64,000 nucleotides of DNA, taken from Pseudomonas sp. S31 (GTDB lineage Bacteria > Pseudomonadota > Gammaproteobacteria > Pseudomonadales > Pseudomonadaceae). Both the position numbers and the translations under genes were made by a program. The notes below the pieces were generated by a model. The model saw nothing but the letters and a program-made list of their open reading frames with translations, was not told the origin of the DNA and searched no databases. Positions 8,831 through 17,149 of this stretch are shown here, piece by piece. Where the stretch lies: contig NZ_JACVVE010000023.1 in NCBI RefSeq assembly GCF_016648105.1, positions 1 to 64,000 on the forward strand, in the 5' to 3' direction. Position 1 is the first letter of the stretch. The number at the start of each line of letters is the position of its first letter.

Positions 8831-9821
8831 CCGGTGCATCCCCGGCCAGGCGCGGGGCCAGGCCGGTGTTGTGCAGTTGCCTGACCAGTGCCGCCAGGCG
8901 CGCCTGGCGGTACGCCGGCACATCCATGTCCCGGTAGTCGTAGAAACCGATGCCGTCGCGCAGGCCGTTGCGCCCGGCAGCCATGTTGTCGCGCACCGAC
9001 TGCGGCGCCTGGTAGCGCTCACCGAGGTGCTGGCTGAGGTACGCCGAGGCGTGGTGGAGGATGTCGCCGCCGCCCCAGTCGATGAATTCAAGCAGGCCCA
9101 GCACGGAAAAGCGCAGACCGAACCCGGTGCGCACCGCCTGGTCGATCTGCTCGGCGCTGGCGACGCCCTCCTCGACCATACGCGCCGCCTCGTTCATCAC
9201 CAGCGCCTGCAGGCGCGGCACGATGAAGCCTGCCACGGCGTTGCACACCACCGGCACCTTGCCGATGCCGCGCAAGGTCGCCAGCAGCTCGGCCAGCACT
9301 GCCTCGCTGGTCTGCTCGCTGCGAGAAACCTCCACCAAGGGCATCAGGTGCGCGGGGTTGAGCCAGTGGGCGTTGACCATGCGCTGCGGCGCGCTGACCA
9401 TGGCCGCCAGCTCGGTCACCAGGAAGGTCGAGGTGGTCGAGGCGATGATCGTATCCGCCGCGACAAGGCGGTCGATCCAGGCAAAGGCCTCGCGCTTGGC
9501 CTCCAACACCTCCGGCACCGCCTCGAACACCAGGCGACAGCCTTCCAGCGCCTGACCGCCCTCGCCCAGCGGCAGCAGGCGAATGCGCGCAAGCAGTGGC
9601 GCGACCTGCTGCGCGCCAATCAGCCCGAGGGCGACCAGGTTGCCAGCCTCGGCTTCCAGGTTGCGGCCCACGGTTGCGAAGTAGTCGGCTTGCGCGTGCG
9701 CCTGACGGGCCTTCAGGTCGATCAGGCTGACCTGAAGACCCGCCTGGGCGAAGGCCAGGGCGATGCCCTCGCCCATGCGCCCGGCGCCCGCTACCGCGAT
9801 GTGCCGCACTGGCTCGCTCAT
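8820..9821 (-). CDS. 3-hydroxyacyl-CoA dehydrogenase family protein (NAD-dependent)
   Basis: This 333-residue protein has an N-terminal Rossmann fold (IAVAGAGRMGEGIALAFAQAG, with the acidic Asp that selects NAD at SLIDLK). A substrate domain holds the family motif HWLNPAHLMPLVEV; its His with a partner Glu is the catalytic pair in this family. The C-terminal helical 3HCDH domain contains FIVPRLQALVMNEA. It is longer and more divergent than the other paralogue in this window (50163-51011). The substrate might be a hydroxyacyl-CoA, a hydroxy acid such as gulonate, or a carnitine-like compound. The ATG overlaps the stop of the upstream opine-dehydrogenase-like gene (ATGA), so the two enzymes are probably made together. 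Confidence 0.8.
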   Translation of the reverse strand: MSEPVRHIAVAGAGRMGEGIALAFAQAGLQVSLIDLKARQAHAQADYFATVGRNLEAEAGNLVALGLIGAQQVAPLLARIRLLPLGEGGQALEGCRLVFEAVPEVLEAKREAFAWIDRLVAADTIIASTTSTFLVTELAAMVSAPQRMVNAHWLNPAHLMPLVEVSRSEQTSEAVLAELLATLRGIGKVPVVCNAVAGFIVPRLQALVMNEAARMVEEGVASAEQIDQAVRTGFGLRFSVLGLLEFIDWGGGDILHHASAYLSQHLGERYQAPQSVRDNMAAGRNGLRDGIGFYDYRDMDVPAYRQARLAALVRQLHNTGLAPRLAGDAPVRP

Positions 9822-10918
9822 GCCGCCACTCCCTCTTGCAGCAGTGCGCCCATGGCGGCGCGGTCGAGCTGGGCGATGCCCAGGTTCTCCAACGTCCGGC
9901 CCTCGGCATACAGGTCGCGCCCGATCACCGCCGAAGCCAGGGCCAGCAAGCCTTCGGCCACTGGCGTCGGCACCCCGGCCCAACGGCCGACCGAGACCAG
10001 CAGCGACAGGCCCAGGCGGGTGTCCTCGAGCATGTAGCGGTGCTGCTGCAGGTCGATCTTCTCGCGCCAGTCGCCGCTGTCGGTGAGCTTGCCGTGGGCA
10101 CCGCGGCCGTACATCCATTCCTCGCCCTGGTCAGTGTTGTAGTGGTCAGCCAGCGGGAAGTGCGGCGCCGGGTAGCCCAGGGCCTCGCGCACGCGCATGC
10201 GCTCGGCATCGAGCTGGTTGGTGACCCGGCGGATCGACGGCTGGGTGCCTTCGTTGTGGATGTCCCAGGCTTCGAAGTGCTCCAGCGGGCCGGCATTCAT
10301 CATGATCAGCGGCGGGTGGATGATCGGCCCGGCGTTCATCAACGCACCGCTCAAGGCATCTTCGATGGGCTCGACGCTGGGGTAGGCCTCGCGCAGCACG
10401 GTAAAGGCCCGGGCTGCCAGGCGGCTGGGCAGCACGCCGGTAGGCAGGCGCGTGGCGTAGGCGCTGATCACCAGCTGGTCGGGGCCGTGCTTGCGCACCA
10501 GGTACGGCAGGGTGCCGGTTTCGGCGAAAGCCACTTCGGCGTGGTTGCCGCAATCGTGCATGGCCTTGGCGAACACATAGCTGCCGAACGTGCCCGGCGG
10601 CAGGAACACCACCTGGCCATCGCGCAGCAACGGCGCCACTTCGGCGGCCAGGTCCAGGTGGGTGGTCGACGGCAGCGGGATGATTACCAGCTGTGCGCCT
10701 TCCAGGGCCTGGGCCAGATCGGCCACCAGGGTCAGTTGCTCGCCCAGGGCCACCTGGCGGGTACCGCGATAGTCGCGCACGGTCAGCGCGCCGATGGCCT
10801 GCAGTTCGTCCAGCGCCGCCTGGTCGCGTCGCCACAAACGTGTGGCGTGGCCGCGTTCGGCCATTTCGACAGCAGCGGCGTAGCAGCCGTGGCCGCCTCC
10901 GAGGATGGTGATGTTCAT
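9818..10918 (-). CDS. NAD/NADP octopine/nopaline dehydrogenase family protein
   Basis: This 366-residue protein has the N-terminal dinucleotide motif ITILGGGHGCYAAA. The Octopine_DH-type C-terminal domain carries the block NAGPIIHPPLIMMNAGPLE, whose HPP(L/A) core with the conserved His is the family's catalytic region. Members reduce a 2-oxoacid plus an amino compound to an opine, or run in reverse. No nicotianamine-synthase-like gene lies nearby, so an opine metallophore pathway is unlikely, and a catabolic role beside the transporter is more plausible. The start at 10918 fits GGAG eight bases upstream better than the ATG at 10924. It is the third gene of the minus-strand operon that begins with the MFS gene. 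Confidence 0.8.
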   Translation of the reverse strand: MNITILGGGHGCYAAAVEMAERGHATRLWRRDQAALDELQAIGALTVRDYRGTRQVALGEQLTLVADLAQALEGAQLVIIPLPSTTHLDLAAEVAPLLRDGQVVFLPPGTFGSYVFAKAMHDCGNHAEVAFAETGTLPYLVRKHGPDQLVISAYATRLPTGVLPSRLAARAFTVLREAYPSVEPIEDALSGALMNAGPIIHPPLIMMNAGPLEHFEAWDIHNEGTQPSIRRVTNQLDAERMRVREALGYPAPHFPLADHYNTDQGEEWMYGRGAHGKLTDSGDWREKIDLQQHRYMLEDTRLGLSLLVSVGRWAGVPTPVAEGLLALASAVIGRDLYAEGRTLENLGIAQLDRAAMGALLQEGVAA

Positions 10919-11015
10919 GGGCATTGCTCCGCGTGTGAGGGTTCGCCGATGCTAGCCAGCAGGCGTTCACGCGGCGCTGCGGATCACGCAGGCACCCTAC
11001 CGATTGCGCAACGAC

Positions 11016-11972
11016 TCAACCCTTGAGTGTGGCCGAGGGCAGGCAGCCGAAGCGGCGCCGGTACTGTTGGGTGAAATGCCCCGGGCTGTTGATGCCATGG
11101 CGCAGCAGCACGTCGGTGACACTGCCCTCGCCCGCCGCCAGCGCGCGCTGCACGGCCAGTAGGCGGCGCTCGCGGATGTACTCGACCGGGGTCTGCCCGA
11201 GGAACTGGCGAAAGCCGTTTTGCAGCGTGCGCAACGAAACGCCGCTGAGCGCGCACAGGCTGGCCAGGGTCAGGGGGTGGTCCAGGTGCGCTTCGATATG
11301 ATCGCGAGCGCGGCGCACATGGCTGGGCAAGGGGGTCTGCGCGCGGTCGAGCTCGCCACTGTAGTTGTGCGGCAACTGGGTCAGCAGCAGCTGCGCCAGG
11401 TGGTCGGACAGGCCACCCCGCAGCGCAGCCAGGTTCAGATCCAGGGCGAACAGCCGGCAGATGTAGTCCAAGGCGAACCCCAACGCGTGCACGCCGGGGT
11501 GGTTGGCGGCGAGCGGCACGTCGAACGCCAGGGGCCGGCGCAGGCTACACCCGAGCAGGCGCTGCAGATGCACCTCCAGGGCTTCGCGTGGCAGGCTCAG
11601 TACCGCGTTGCGGCAGCCGCCACCGGTGACGATGCGGCTGGCGGCGAACGGCGAACTGATGCTCAGGCCACCCGCCGCCACTGCCGCATGCTGGCGCCCC
11701 TGGGTAACTTGGCAACGGCCCTGCAGGGTACCGCGAAACAGGTAATGCTCGCCGCTGCCCTCCAGGCTGATCTCCACCGGTGCATCGTAGTGCAGCTCCA
11801 GCAGCCGCGCGCCACCGAACTCCACGCCGCTGACCTGCAGGTGCGGCGGCGTGTCATCGAGCAGGCGCAGACGGTGCGGGCACAGGTAGCGGGCCAGCTG
11901 TGCCTGCATGTCGGCGACATCATGCGAGTCGACCAGCACGAAGCGCTCGAGCAAGCGGATGTCGGCGAGCAT
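11016..11972 (-). CDS. AraC/XylS family transcriptional regulator
   Basis: This 318-residue regulator has an N-terminal ligand-sensing region of the AraC_binding_2 type and two C-terminal helix-turn-helix motifs (residues about 215-310). The second recognition region reads VLLRHGINSPGHFTQQYRRRFG, with the typical 'G..s.ghFsr.Fr..fG' signature. The start lies one base after the stop of the upstream MFS gene, so it is probably translated by coupling. It likely controls its own operon for transport and oxidation of an unknown substrate. A 97-base gap separates it from the opine-dehydrogenase-like gene, leaving room for an internal promoter. Confidence 0.85.
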   Translation of the reverse strand: MLADIRLLERFVLVDSHDVADMQAQLARYLCPHRLRLLDDTPPHLQVSGVEFGGARLLELHYDAPVEISLEGSGEHYLFRGTLQGRCQVTQGRQHAAVAAGGLSISSPFAASRIVTGGGCRNAVLSLPREALEVHLQRLLGCSLRRPLAFDVPLAANHPGVHALGFALDYICRLFALDLNLAALRGGLSDHLAQLLLTQLPHNYSGELDRAQTPLPSHVRRARDHIEAHLDHPLTLASLCALSGVSLRTLQNGFRQFLGQTPVEYIRERRLLAVQRALAAGEGSVTDVLLRHGINSPGHFTQQYRRRFGCLPSATLKG

Positions 11973-11973
11973 T

Positions 11974-13332
11974 TCAAGCGGTGCCTGGGTGTTCGCGTTG
12001 CATGCTCTGGCGGAAGCACTTGCAGCCCTTGGCCAGCAGCACGATAGCCAGCAGCGAGGCCACGCAGCTGACGATCGACATCGACGAGCCCACCGCCGCC
12101 GGCACGCCGAAGTAGCGATCGGTGATCAGCGCCACCAGCGTGGTGCCCAGGCCCAGGGCCAGCAGGTTGCTGATCAGCAGGAACACCGCCGATACCTGGG
12201 CGCGCACCTGGTTCGGCGAGAGGATCTGCATCGCGGCGGTGGAGGCCGGCATGGGGAACGAAGCGAAGAACATCGCCGGCACCAGCAAGGCCACCGACAG
12301 CCACAATGTGTCGACCTGCGAAAACAGCACGGCTGGCACGATCATGCCCACGGCGCCGATCACTCCGGTGCGCATCGCTGCATCGCTGTGCCCGCGCTTG
12401 GCCAGGTGGTCGATCAGCCAGCCACCGAACACCACGCCGGTGGTGTTGGCCACCAGCAACACCGCGCCGAGCATGAAGCCGGCCTGCTCGGGGCTCATGC
12501 CGAACTTGCGGATGTACAGCGCCGGCGACCAGCTCATCATGCAGAACAGCGTCATCGCGTAGAACGAGAAGCCCAGGTAGTGGCAACCGAAGGTCGCCCG
12601 GTGGCGACCGATGAAGCGCAGGCCATCGGTTACCCGCACCTTGCGCACCTTGCCGTCGGCATCCAGCTGGGCCCCCTTGCGCTCGGGGTCGCGCACGGTC
12701 AGCCAGATCAGCAGGCCGACGATCACCCCCGGCAGGCCAACGATGAAGAACGCCAGCTGCCAGGCCTTCATCGCGCCCAGGAAGGCGACTTCGAAGGTTT
12801 GCGCGTCCTTGAGCAAGGCGATCACATAACCACCGACCAGGAAGGCGATGCCGCCGCCGACGAACGAGCCGATCGAATAGATGCCCACGGCGCGGCCGAG
12901 TTTTTCCTTGGGGAACATGTCGCTGAACATCGAGTAGGCCGAGGGCGACAGGGCCGCCTCGCCGACACCGACGCCGATGCGCGCCAGGAACATCTGCAGG
13001 AAGTTCTTGCTCAGCCCGCACGCGGCGGTCGCGATGCTCCAGAAGATCACGCCCACGGCGATGATGCGTGGGCGCGAGAAACGGTCGGCGAGGTAGGCGA
13101 TGGGCATGCCCATGAAGGCGTAGAACAGCGAGAACGCCAGGCCATGGAGCAGGCTGAACTGGGTGTCGCTGAGCTGCAGGTCGGCTTTGATCGGCTCGAT
13201 CATCAGCGCCAGGATCTGCCGGTCAACGAAGGAGAAGATGTAGGCCACCATGCACAGGAGGACCACATACCACTCGTAGATATAGCGCTTTTCGCGCTGT
13301 TTGATAGGTTGCGCTTGGGAAAGATTCGTCAT
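11974..13332 (-). CDS. MFS transporter (Spinster/ACS-like)
   Basis: This 452-residue inner-membrane permease has about 12 hydrophobic helices. The N-terminal helix ends in FSFVDRQILALMIEPIK, a motif shared by bacterial Spinster-like and anion:cation symporter MFS proteins. The A-motif between helices 2 and 3 reads GMPIAYLADRFSR. The central loop (RDPERKGAQLDADGK) is charged and cytoplasmic. It is the first gene of a four-gene minus-strand operon with AraC, opine-dehydrogenase-like and hydroxyacyl-CoA-dehydrogenase-like genes, so it probably imports their substrate. About 250 bases upstream, including a REP doublet, separate it from catA. Confidence 0.85.
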   Translation of the reverse strand: MTNLSQAQPIKQREKRYIYEWYVVLLCMVAYIFSFVDRQILALMIEPIKADLQLSDTQFSLLHGLAFSLFYAFMGMPIAYLADRFSRPRIIAVGVIFWSIATAACGLSKNFLQMFLARIGVGVGEAALSPSAYSMFSDMFPKEKLGRAVGIYSIGSFVGGGIAFLVGGYVIALLKDAQTFEVAFLGAMKAWQLAFFIVGLPGVIVGLLIWLTVRDPERKGAQLDADGKVRKVRVTDGLRFIGRHRATFGCHYLGFSFYAMTLFCMMSWSPALYIRKFGMSPEQAGFMLGAVLLVANTTGVVFGGWLIDHLAKRGHSDAAMRTGVIGAVGMIVPAVLFSQVDTLWLSVALLVPAMFFASFPMPASTAAMQILSPNQVRAQVSAVFLLISNLLALGLGTTLVALITDRYFGVPAAVGSSMSIVSCVASLLAIVLLAKGCKCFRQSMQREHPGTA

Positions 13333-13492
13333 GCTCGCTTGTTTCCTGGTGAGGGACAGCCTGAAAGGGATTTACAAGGCAGTGACCTGTCAGCAACAGG
13401 CGAGCGCACGCTCGGCGAATGTAGGCATGACCAAAGACCTTTATTGTTATTGGAATGGTGGTATGGCGATCTATCGGGTGTTCCACAGCCAC

Positions 13493-13577
13493 TGTAGGAG
13501 CGGGTTTACCCGCGAACCAGCCACCTTGGTGGATGGCACCGGCTATGCCGGTGTTCGCGGGTAAACCCGCTCCTACA
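13493..13577. repeat. REP doublet, copy 1 (85 bp)
   Basis: An inverted pair of TGTAGGAGCGGGTTTACCCG-type arms flanks a variable centre that is itself partly palindromic (GGCACCGGC...GCCGGTG). The whole can fold into a long hairpin. It lies between the 3' end of catA and the upstream region of the MFS gene. It has the same 85-bp length as the copies at 14901, 29827 and 51616, as expected for REPIN-type elements. Confidence 0.9.
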
Positions 13578-13588
13578 ACGGGTATTGC

Positions 13589-14524
13589 TTACGCGTCCTG
13601 CAGGGCGCGTGGACGGTGGCTGCGCGCTTCGGCCTCGGGCGCCTTGGCCGCCTGCAGGTGGAAGTCGAACGCCAGCTCGGCGAAACGATCACCCTGCACG
13701 CCACGGTCGCGCGCTGCTGCGGCATCCTCGACGAAACGCAGGTCGCCGATCAGCCCGTCGCGGGTGGCGTAGGCGAAGTCGTCCCACAGGTATTCGTCAC
13801 CGGCGAAGTTGATCTGCGTGGTCAGGTGACGGTAGCCAGGGGCCGAGATGAAGAAGTGCACGTGCGCCGGGCGCTGGCCGTGACGGCCGAGCAGGTTCAG
13901 GCACTCCTGGGTCGGGCCCTGCGGGTCGCAGCCGTAGCCCGACGGCACGATCGAGCGGGCGCGGTAGCGGCCCTCGGCGTCGGTGACGATGCGTCGGCGC
14001 AGGTTGTATTCGGACTGGGTCGAGTCGAAGTACGAATAGGTGCCCTGGGTATTGGCGTGCCACAGGTCGACGGTGGCCCCGGCCAGCGGCTTGCCATCGG
14101 CATCGAATACCTGGCCCTGGAGGAACATCACCACACCTGGGTCGGTGCCGTCGTCCATCCGCGCCTCGCCTTCGGACAGCGGCGCGCCGGCCACGTACAG
14201 CGGGCCTTCGATGGTGCGCGGGGTGCCGCCGGTGAGGCCGGCCTCGGCATCCTTGGCGTCCTGCAGCAGGTCGAGGAAGTGCTCGACGCCCAGGCCTGCG
14301 GCCAGCAGGCCGGCCTCGTTGCGCCCGCCCAGGCGGTTGAGGTAGTCCACGGCGTGCCAGAACTCGTCCTCGGTGATCTCCAGGTCTTCGATCATGCGCG
14401 CGGTGTCGTGCAACACGCGCAGGATGATCTGCTTGAAGCGTGGATTGCCCTCGGCATGGCCAAGGCCCGCCACCTCCTCGAAGAAGGATTTGATTTCGGC
14501 GGTATGGGAAATTTTCACGGTCAT
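13589..14524 (-). CDS. catA: Catechol 1,2-dioxygenase
   Basis: CatA performs intradiol ring cleavage of catechol to cis,cis-muconate with O2 in the beta-ketoadipate pathway. The 311-residue protein has the N-terminal helical dimerisation domain and the beta-sandwich core. The Fe(III) ligands are all visible: Tyr163 (in GTYSYFD), Tyr197 (in SGYGCDP), and His221 and His223 (in RPAHVHFF). The motif LYVAGAP around residue 110 is also conserved. It is the last gene of catBCA, 50 bases downstream of catC. The C-terminus is slightly extended with a basic, His/Arg-containing tail. A REP doublet lies 11 bases after the stop. Confidence 0.97.
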   Translation of the reverse strand: MTVKISHTAEIKSFFEEVAGLGHAEGNPRFKQIILRVLHDTARMIEDLEITEDEFWHAVDYLNRLGGRNEAGLLAAGLGVEHFLDLLQDAKDAEAGLTGGTPRTIEGPLYVAGAPLSEGEARMDDGTDPGVVMFLQGQVFDADGKPLAGATVDLWHANTQGTYSYFDSTQSEYNLRRRIVTDAEGRYRARSIVPSGYGCDPQGPTQECLNLLGRHGQRPAHVHFFISAPGYRHLTTQINFAGDEYLWDDFAYATRDGLIGDLRFVEDAAAARDRGVQGDRFAELAFDFHLQAAKAPEAEARSHRPRALQDA

Positions 14525-14574
14525 GGTGCTTACCTCGAATTGTTCTTGTCAGGTAGTCGTTGGGCCAGGGCGAA

Positions 14575-14865
14575 TCAACGATCGTCGGCGTGGATCGACG
14601 ACGGGTGGCGGCACAGGCCGTCCACTTCGATGTCCATGTACGGGAACAGCGGCAGTTGCATCAGCGTGTCGTGCAGCGCCTCGACGCTCGGCACGTCGAA
14701 CACGCTGTAGTTGGCGTAGTGCCCGGCGATGCGCCACAGGTGACGCCAGGTGCCCTCGCGCTGCAGGCGCTGGGCCAGTTCCTTCTCGTCGGCCTTCAGT
14801 TGTGCGGCCTTGGTCGGGTCCATGTCGACCGGCAGTTTCACGGTCATCTTCACGTGGAACAGCAT
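14575..14865 (-). CDS. catC: Muconolactone delta-isomerase
   Basis: CatC isomerises (+)-muconolactone to beta-ketoadipate enol-lactone. The length (96 residues) and sequence are typical: it begins MLFHVKMTVKLP, has the Glu-rich helix (DEKELAQRLQREG) and continues WRHLWRIAGHYANYSVFDV. The small ferredoxin-like subunit assembles as a decamer in P. putida. The gene lies between catB and catA in the same orientation and is separated from catB by a 137-base gap that holds a REP doublet. Confidence 0.97.
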   Translation of the reverse strand: MLFHVKMTVKLPVDMDPTKAAQLKADEKELAQRLQREGTWRHLWRIAGHYANYSVFDVPSVEALHDTLMQLPLFPYMDIEVDGLCRHPSSIHADDR

Positions 14866-14900
14866 GCTGTCATCTCCTTTCTCAAATCGGGCTCGGCCCG

Positions 14901-14985
14901 TGTAGGAGCGGCTTCAGCCGCGATCACCGGCGATGCCGGTGCCATCCACCGCGTCGCCTGCTTCGCGGCTAAAGCCGCTCCTACA
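14901..14985. repeat. REP doublet, copy 2 (85 bp), inside the cat operon
   Basis: Arms of the type TGTAGGAGCGGCTTCAGCCG and its near-complement enclose a variable centre. The element fills most of the gap between the catB stop and the catC start, 17 bases from catB. A hairpin here would sit inside the catBCA message and could protect or attenuate it. Confidence 0.9.
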
Positions 14986-15002
14986 CGGGGTTGCATTTGG
15001 GT

Positions 15003-16124
15003 TCAGCGCCGGGCGAAGCGCGCCAGGCGCTGCTCGTCCAGGGTCAGGCCAAGGCCCGGGGTACGTGGAACGTGCAGTTCGAAGTCGCGGTACTGCGGCG
15101 GCTCGTTGACGATCTCCTCGGTCAACAGCAGCGGCCCGAACAGCTCGGTGCCCCAGGTCAGCTGGCGCAGGGTGAGGAAGGCGTGGGCCGAGGCCAGGGT
15201 GCCGATCGAGCCTTCGAGCATGGTCCCGCCATACAGCGCGATGCCGGCTGCTTCGGCGATCTGCGCGGTGCGCAGCACCGCACGCGGGCCGCCGTTCTTG
15301 GCGATTTTCAGGGCAAAGATGCTGGCGGCGCCGTCGGCGGCCAGGCTGAAGGCGTCCTCGACGCTTTCGATCGATTCGTCGGCCATGATCGGTGCCGGGC
15401 TGCGCTGGTTTAGGCGTACCTGGCCGCCACGGTTGATGCGCGAGATCGGCTGTTCGATCAGGTCGATGCCGTTGTCGCCCAGCACCTGGCAGGCACGGAT
15501 GGCCTGGGACTCGTCCCAGTACTGGTTGACGTCGACACGCACGCTGGCGCGCTCGCCCAGTTCGCGCTTGATCGCCACCACGTGCTTCAAGTCCTGCTCG
15601 ACCGGGTTGGCGCCGATCTTCAGCTTGAACACCCGGTGACGGCGCACCTCGAGCATGTGCTCGGCCTCGGCGATGTCGCGGGCGGTGTCGCCGCTGGCCA
15701 GGGTCCAGGCCACTTCCAGGCTGTCGCGCACGCGGCCGCCCAGCAGCTCGCTGACCGGCAGGCCCAGGCGCTTGCCCTGGGCGTCGAGCAAGGCGCTCTC
15801 GATGCCCGACTTGGCGAAGGTGTTGCCCTTGGCCAGCTTGTCCAGTTTGAGCATGGCGGCATTGATGTTGTCCGCCGGCAGGCCGATCAGGGCTGGCGCC
15901 AGGTGCGCGTCGATGTTGGCCTTGATGCCCTCGGGGCTCTCGTAGCCGTAGGCCAGGCCGCCGATGGTGGTCGCCTCGCCGATGCCCTCGACGCCATCGC
16001 TGCAGCGCAGGCGCAAGACCACCAGGGTCTGCTGCTGCATGGTGTGCATGGCCAGCTTGTGCGGGCGGATGGTCGGGAGGTCGACGATGATCGCGTCAAT
16101 TCGCTCGATGAGGGCGTGAGTCAT
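15003..16124 (-). CDS. catB: Muconate cycloisomerase I
   Basis: CatB converts cis,cis-muconate to (+)-muconolactone and belongs to the enolase superfamily. The 373-residue protein has the expected residues at the numbering I recall for P. putida muconate-lactonizing enzyme: Lys167 and Lys169 in VFKLKIG, and metal ligands Asp198 (VRVDVNQYW), Glu224 (LIEQPIS) and Asp249 (IMADESI). The start at 16124 gives this exact length; upstream in-frame sequence is the catR-catB intergenic region. It is the first gene of catBCA and divergent from catR. Confidence 0.97.
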   Translation of the reverse strand: MTHALIERIDAIIVDLPTIRPHKLAMHTMQQQTLVVLRLRCSDGVEGIGEATTIGGLAYGYESPEGIKANIDAHLAPALIGLPADNINAAMLKLDKLAKGNTFAKSGIESALLDAQGKRLGLPVSELLGGRVRDSLEVAWTLASGDTARDIAEAEHMLEVRRHRVFKLKIGANPVEQDLKHVVAIKRELGERASVRVDVNQYWDESQAIRACQVLGDNGIDLIEQPISRINRGGQVRLNQRSPAPIMADESIESVEDAFSLAADGAASIFALKIAKNGGPRAVLRTAQIAEAAGIALYGGTMLEGSIGTLASAHAFLTLRQLTWGTELFGPLLLTEEIVNEPPQYRDFELHVPRTPGLGLTLDEQRLARFARR

Positions 16125-16200
16125 GGTTCGCAGGTCCAGGCTAGTCGGCGCGCACACTGCGCAGCCGCCACTACATTTACTTGATAATTCAAGCATTGCG

Positions 16201-16251
16201 CGAGACCCTGGCCGTCGTCCAATATCAAATGAATCTCCCACGATACCCTGG
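16201..16251. promoter_or_regulatory. Probable CatR operator pair in the catR-catB intergenic region
   Basis: Read on the catB strand, the motif CCAGGGTATCG (16241-16251) is repeated as CCAGGGTCTCG (16201-16211), exactly 40 bp apart. The catR-proximal copy lies in an imperfect dyad AGACC-N5-GGTAT that overlaps the catR ribosome-binding site, which suits the high-affinity LysR repression site and autorepression. The second copy would be the inducer-dependent activation site nearer the catB promoter. This arrangement is known for CatR with muconate; these exact boundaries are my inference. Confidence 0.6.
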
Positions 16252-16258
16252 AGGTCTG

Positions 16259-17125
16259 ATGGAGCTGCGTCACCTTCGCTACTTCAAGGTCCTGGCGGAA
16301 ACGTTGAACTTCACGCGTGCCGCCGAACTGCTGCATATCGCCCAGCCGCCATTGAGCCGGCAGATCAGCCAGCTCGAAGAGCAGCTCGGGACCTTGCTGG
16401 TGGTGCGTGAACGTCCGCTGCGCCTGACCGAGGCCGGGCGTTACTTCTACGAGCAGACCTGCACGCTGTTGCAACAGTTGCAGACGGTCAGCGACAACAC
16501 CCAGCGCATCGGTCAAGGCCAGCGCCAGTGGCTGGGCATCGGCTTCGCGCCCTCGACCCTGTACACGGTGCTGCCCGAGCTTATCCGCGAGTTGCGCAAA
16601 GACAGCGAACTGGAACTCGGCCTCAACGAGATGACCACCGTGCAACAGGTGGAAGCGTTGAAGAATGGCCGTATCGACATTGGCTTCGGGCGTATCCGCG
16701 TGGACGACCCAGCGATCGTCCAGCAGGTACTGCGCGAAGACCCGTTGGTGGCGGTACTCCCCAAGGGCCATGCCTTGGCCGGTGCTGCGCTGACCCTGGA
16801 GCAACTGGCCTCGGAGCCGTTCATCCTCTACCCGGCCAACCCACGGCCGAGCTATGCCGATCACGTGCTGGCGTTGTTCGCCCACCATGGCCTGAGCCTC
16901 AAGGTCAGCCAATGGGCCAACGAGTTGCAGACCGCCATCGGCCTGGTGGCGGTGGGCCTTGGCGTGACCCTGGTGCCGGAGTCGGTGCAGCAGCAGCATC
17001 GCCCGGATATCGAGTATGTCGGCCTGCTCGACCGCAGCGCGGTCAGCCCGATCATCCTCAGCCGCCGCAAGGGCGATGCCAGCCCGATGGTCGAGCGTAG
17101 CCTGGCGTTGCTTGCGCAGCTCTGA
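16259..17125 (+). CDS. catR: LysR-type activator of the catechol pathway
   Basis: This 288-residue LTTR begins MELRHLRYFKVLAETLNFTR, with helix-turn-helix residues ELLHIAQPPLSRQISQLEEQLG. CatR binds cis,cis-muconate through its C-terminal periplasmic-binding-protein-like domain and activates catBCA. The start at 16259 has GGAGG immediately upstream and gives the expected family length; the ATG at 16181 would lie across the operator region. It is divergent from catB over a 134-base shared regulatory region. Confidence 0.93.
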   Translation: MELRHLRYFKVLAETLNFTRAAELLHIAQPPLSRQISQLEEQLGTLLVVRERPLRLTEAGRYFYEQTCTLLQQLQTVSDNTQRIGQGQRQWLGIGFAPSTLYTVLPELIRELRKDSELELGLNEMTTVQQVEALKNGRIDIGFGRIRVDDPAIVQQVLREDPLVAVLPKGHALAGAALTLEQLASEPFILYPANPRPSYADHVLALFAHHGLSLKVSQWANELQTAIGLVAVGLGVTLVPESVQQQHRPDIEYVGLLDRSAVSPIILSRRKGDASPMVERSLALLAQL

Positions 17126-17149
17126 TACCTCGGGGGGCGTGGCCCGACA

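Noticed and set aside
7445..9091. A 548-codon minus-strand frame opposite the chemoreceptor.
   Set aside because: It is antisense to the highly conserved signalling domain; composition is His/Gly/Asp-rich without any domain.
9818..10918. Opine metallophore (staphylopine/pseudopaline) biosynthesis.
   Set aside because: No nicotianamine-synthase-like gene, exporter or metallophore receptor is next to it, and the protein is shorter than CntM-type enzymes as I remember them.
11908..13497. A 529-codon plus-strand frame opposite the MFS transporter.
   Set aside because: It mirrors hydrophobic codons as His/Gln/Asp/Glu-rich sequence, a normal antisense effect in high-GC DNA.
13493..14985. Two nearby palindromic repeats as a CRISPR-like array.
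   Set aside because: The units are self-complementary REP doublets more than 1 kb apart, with no regular spacers and no cas genes.
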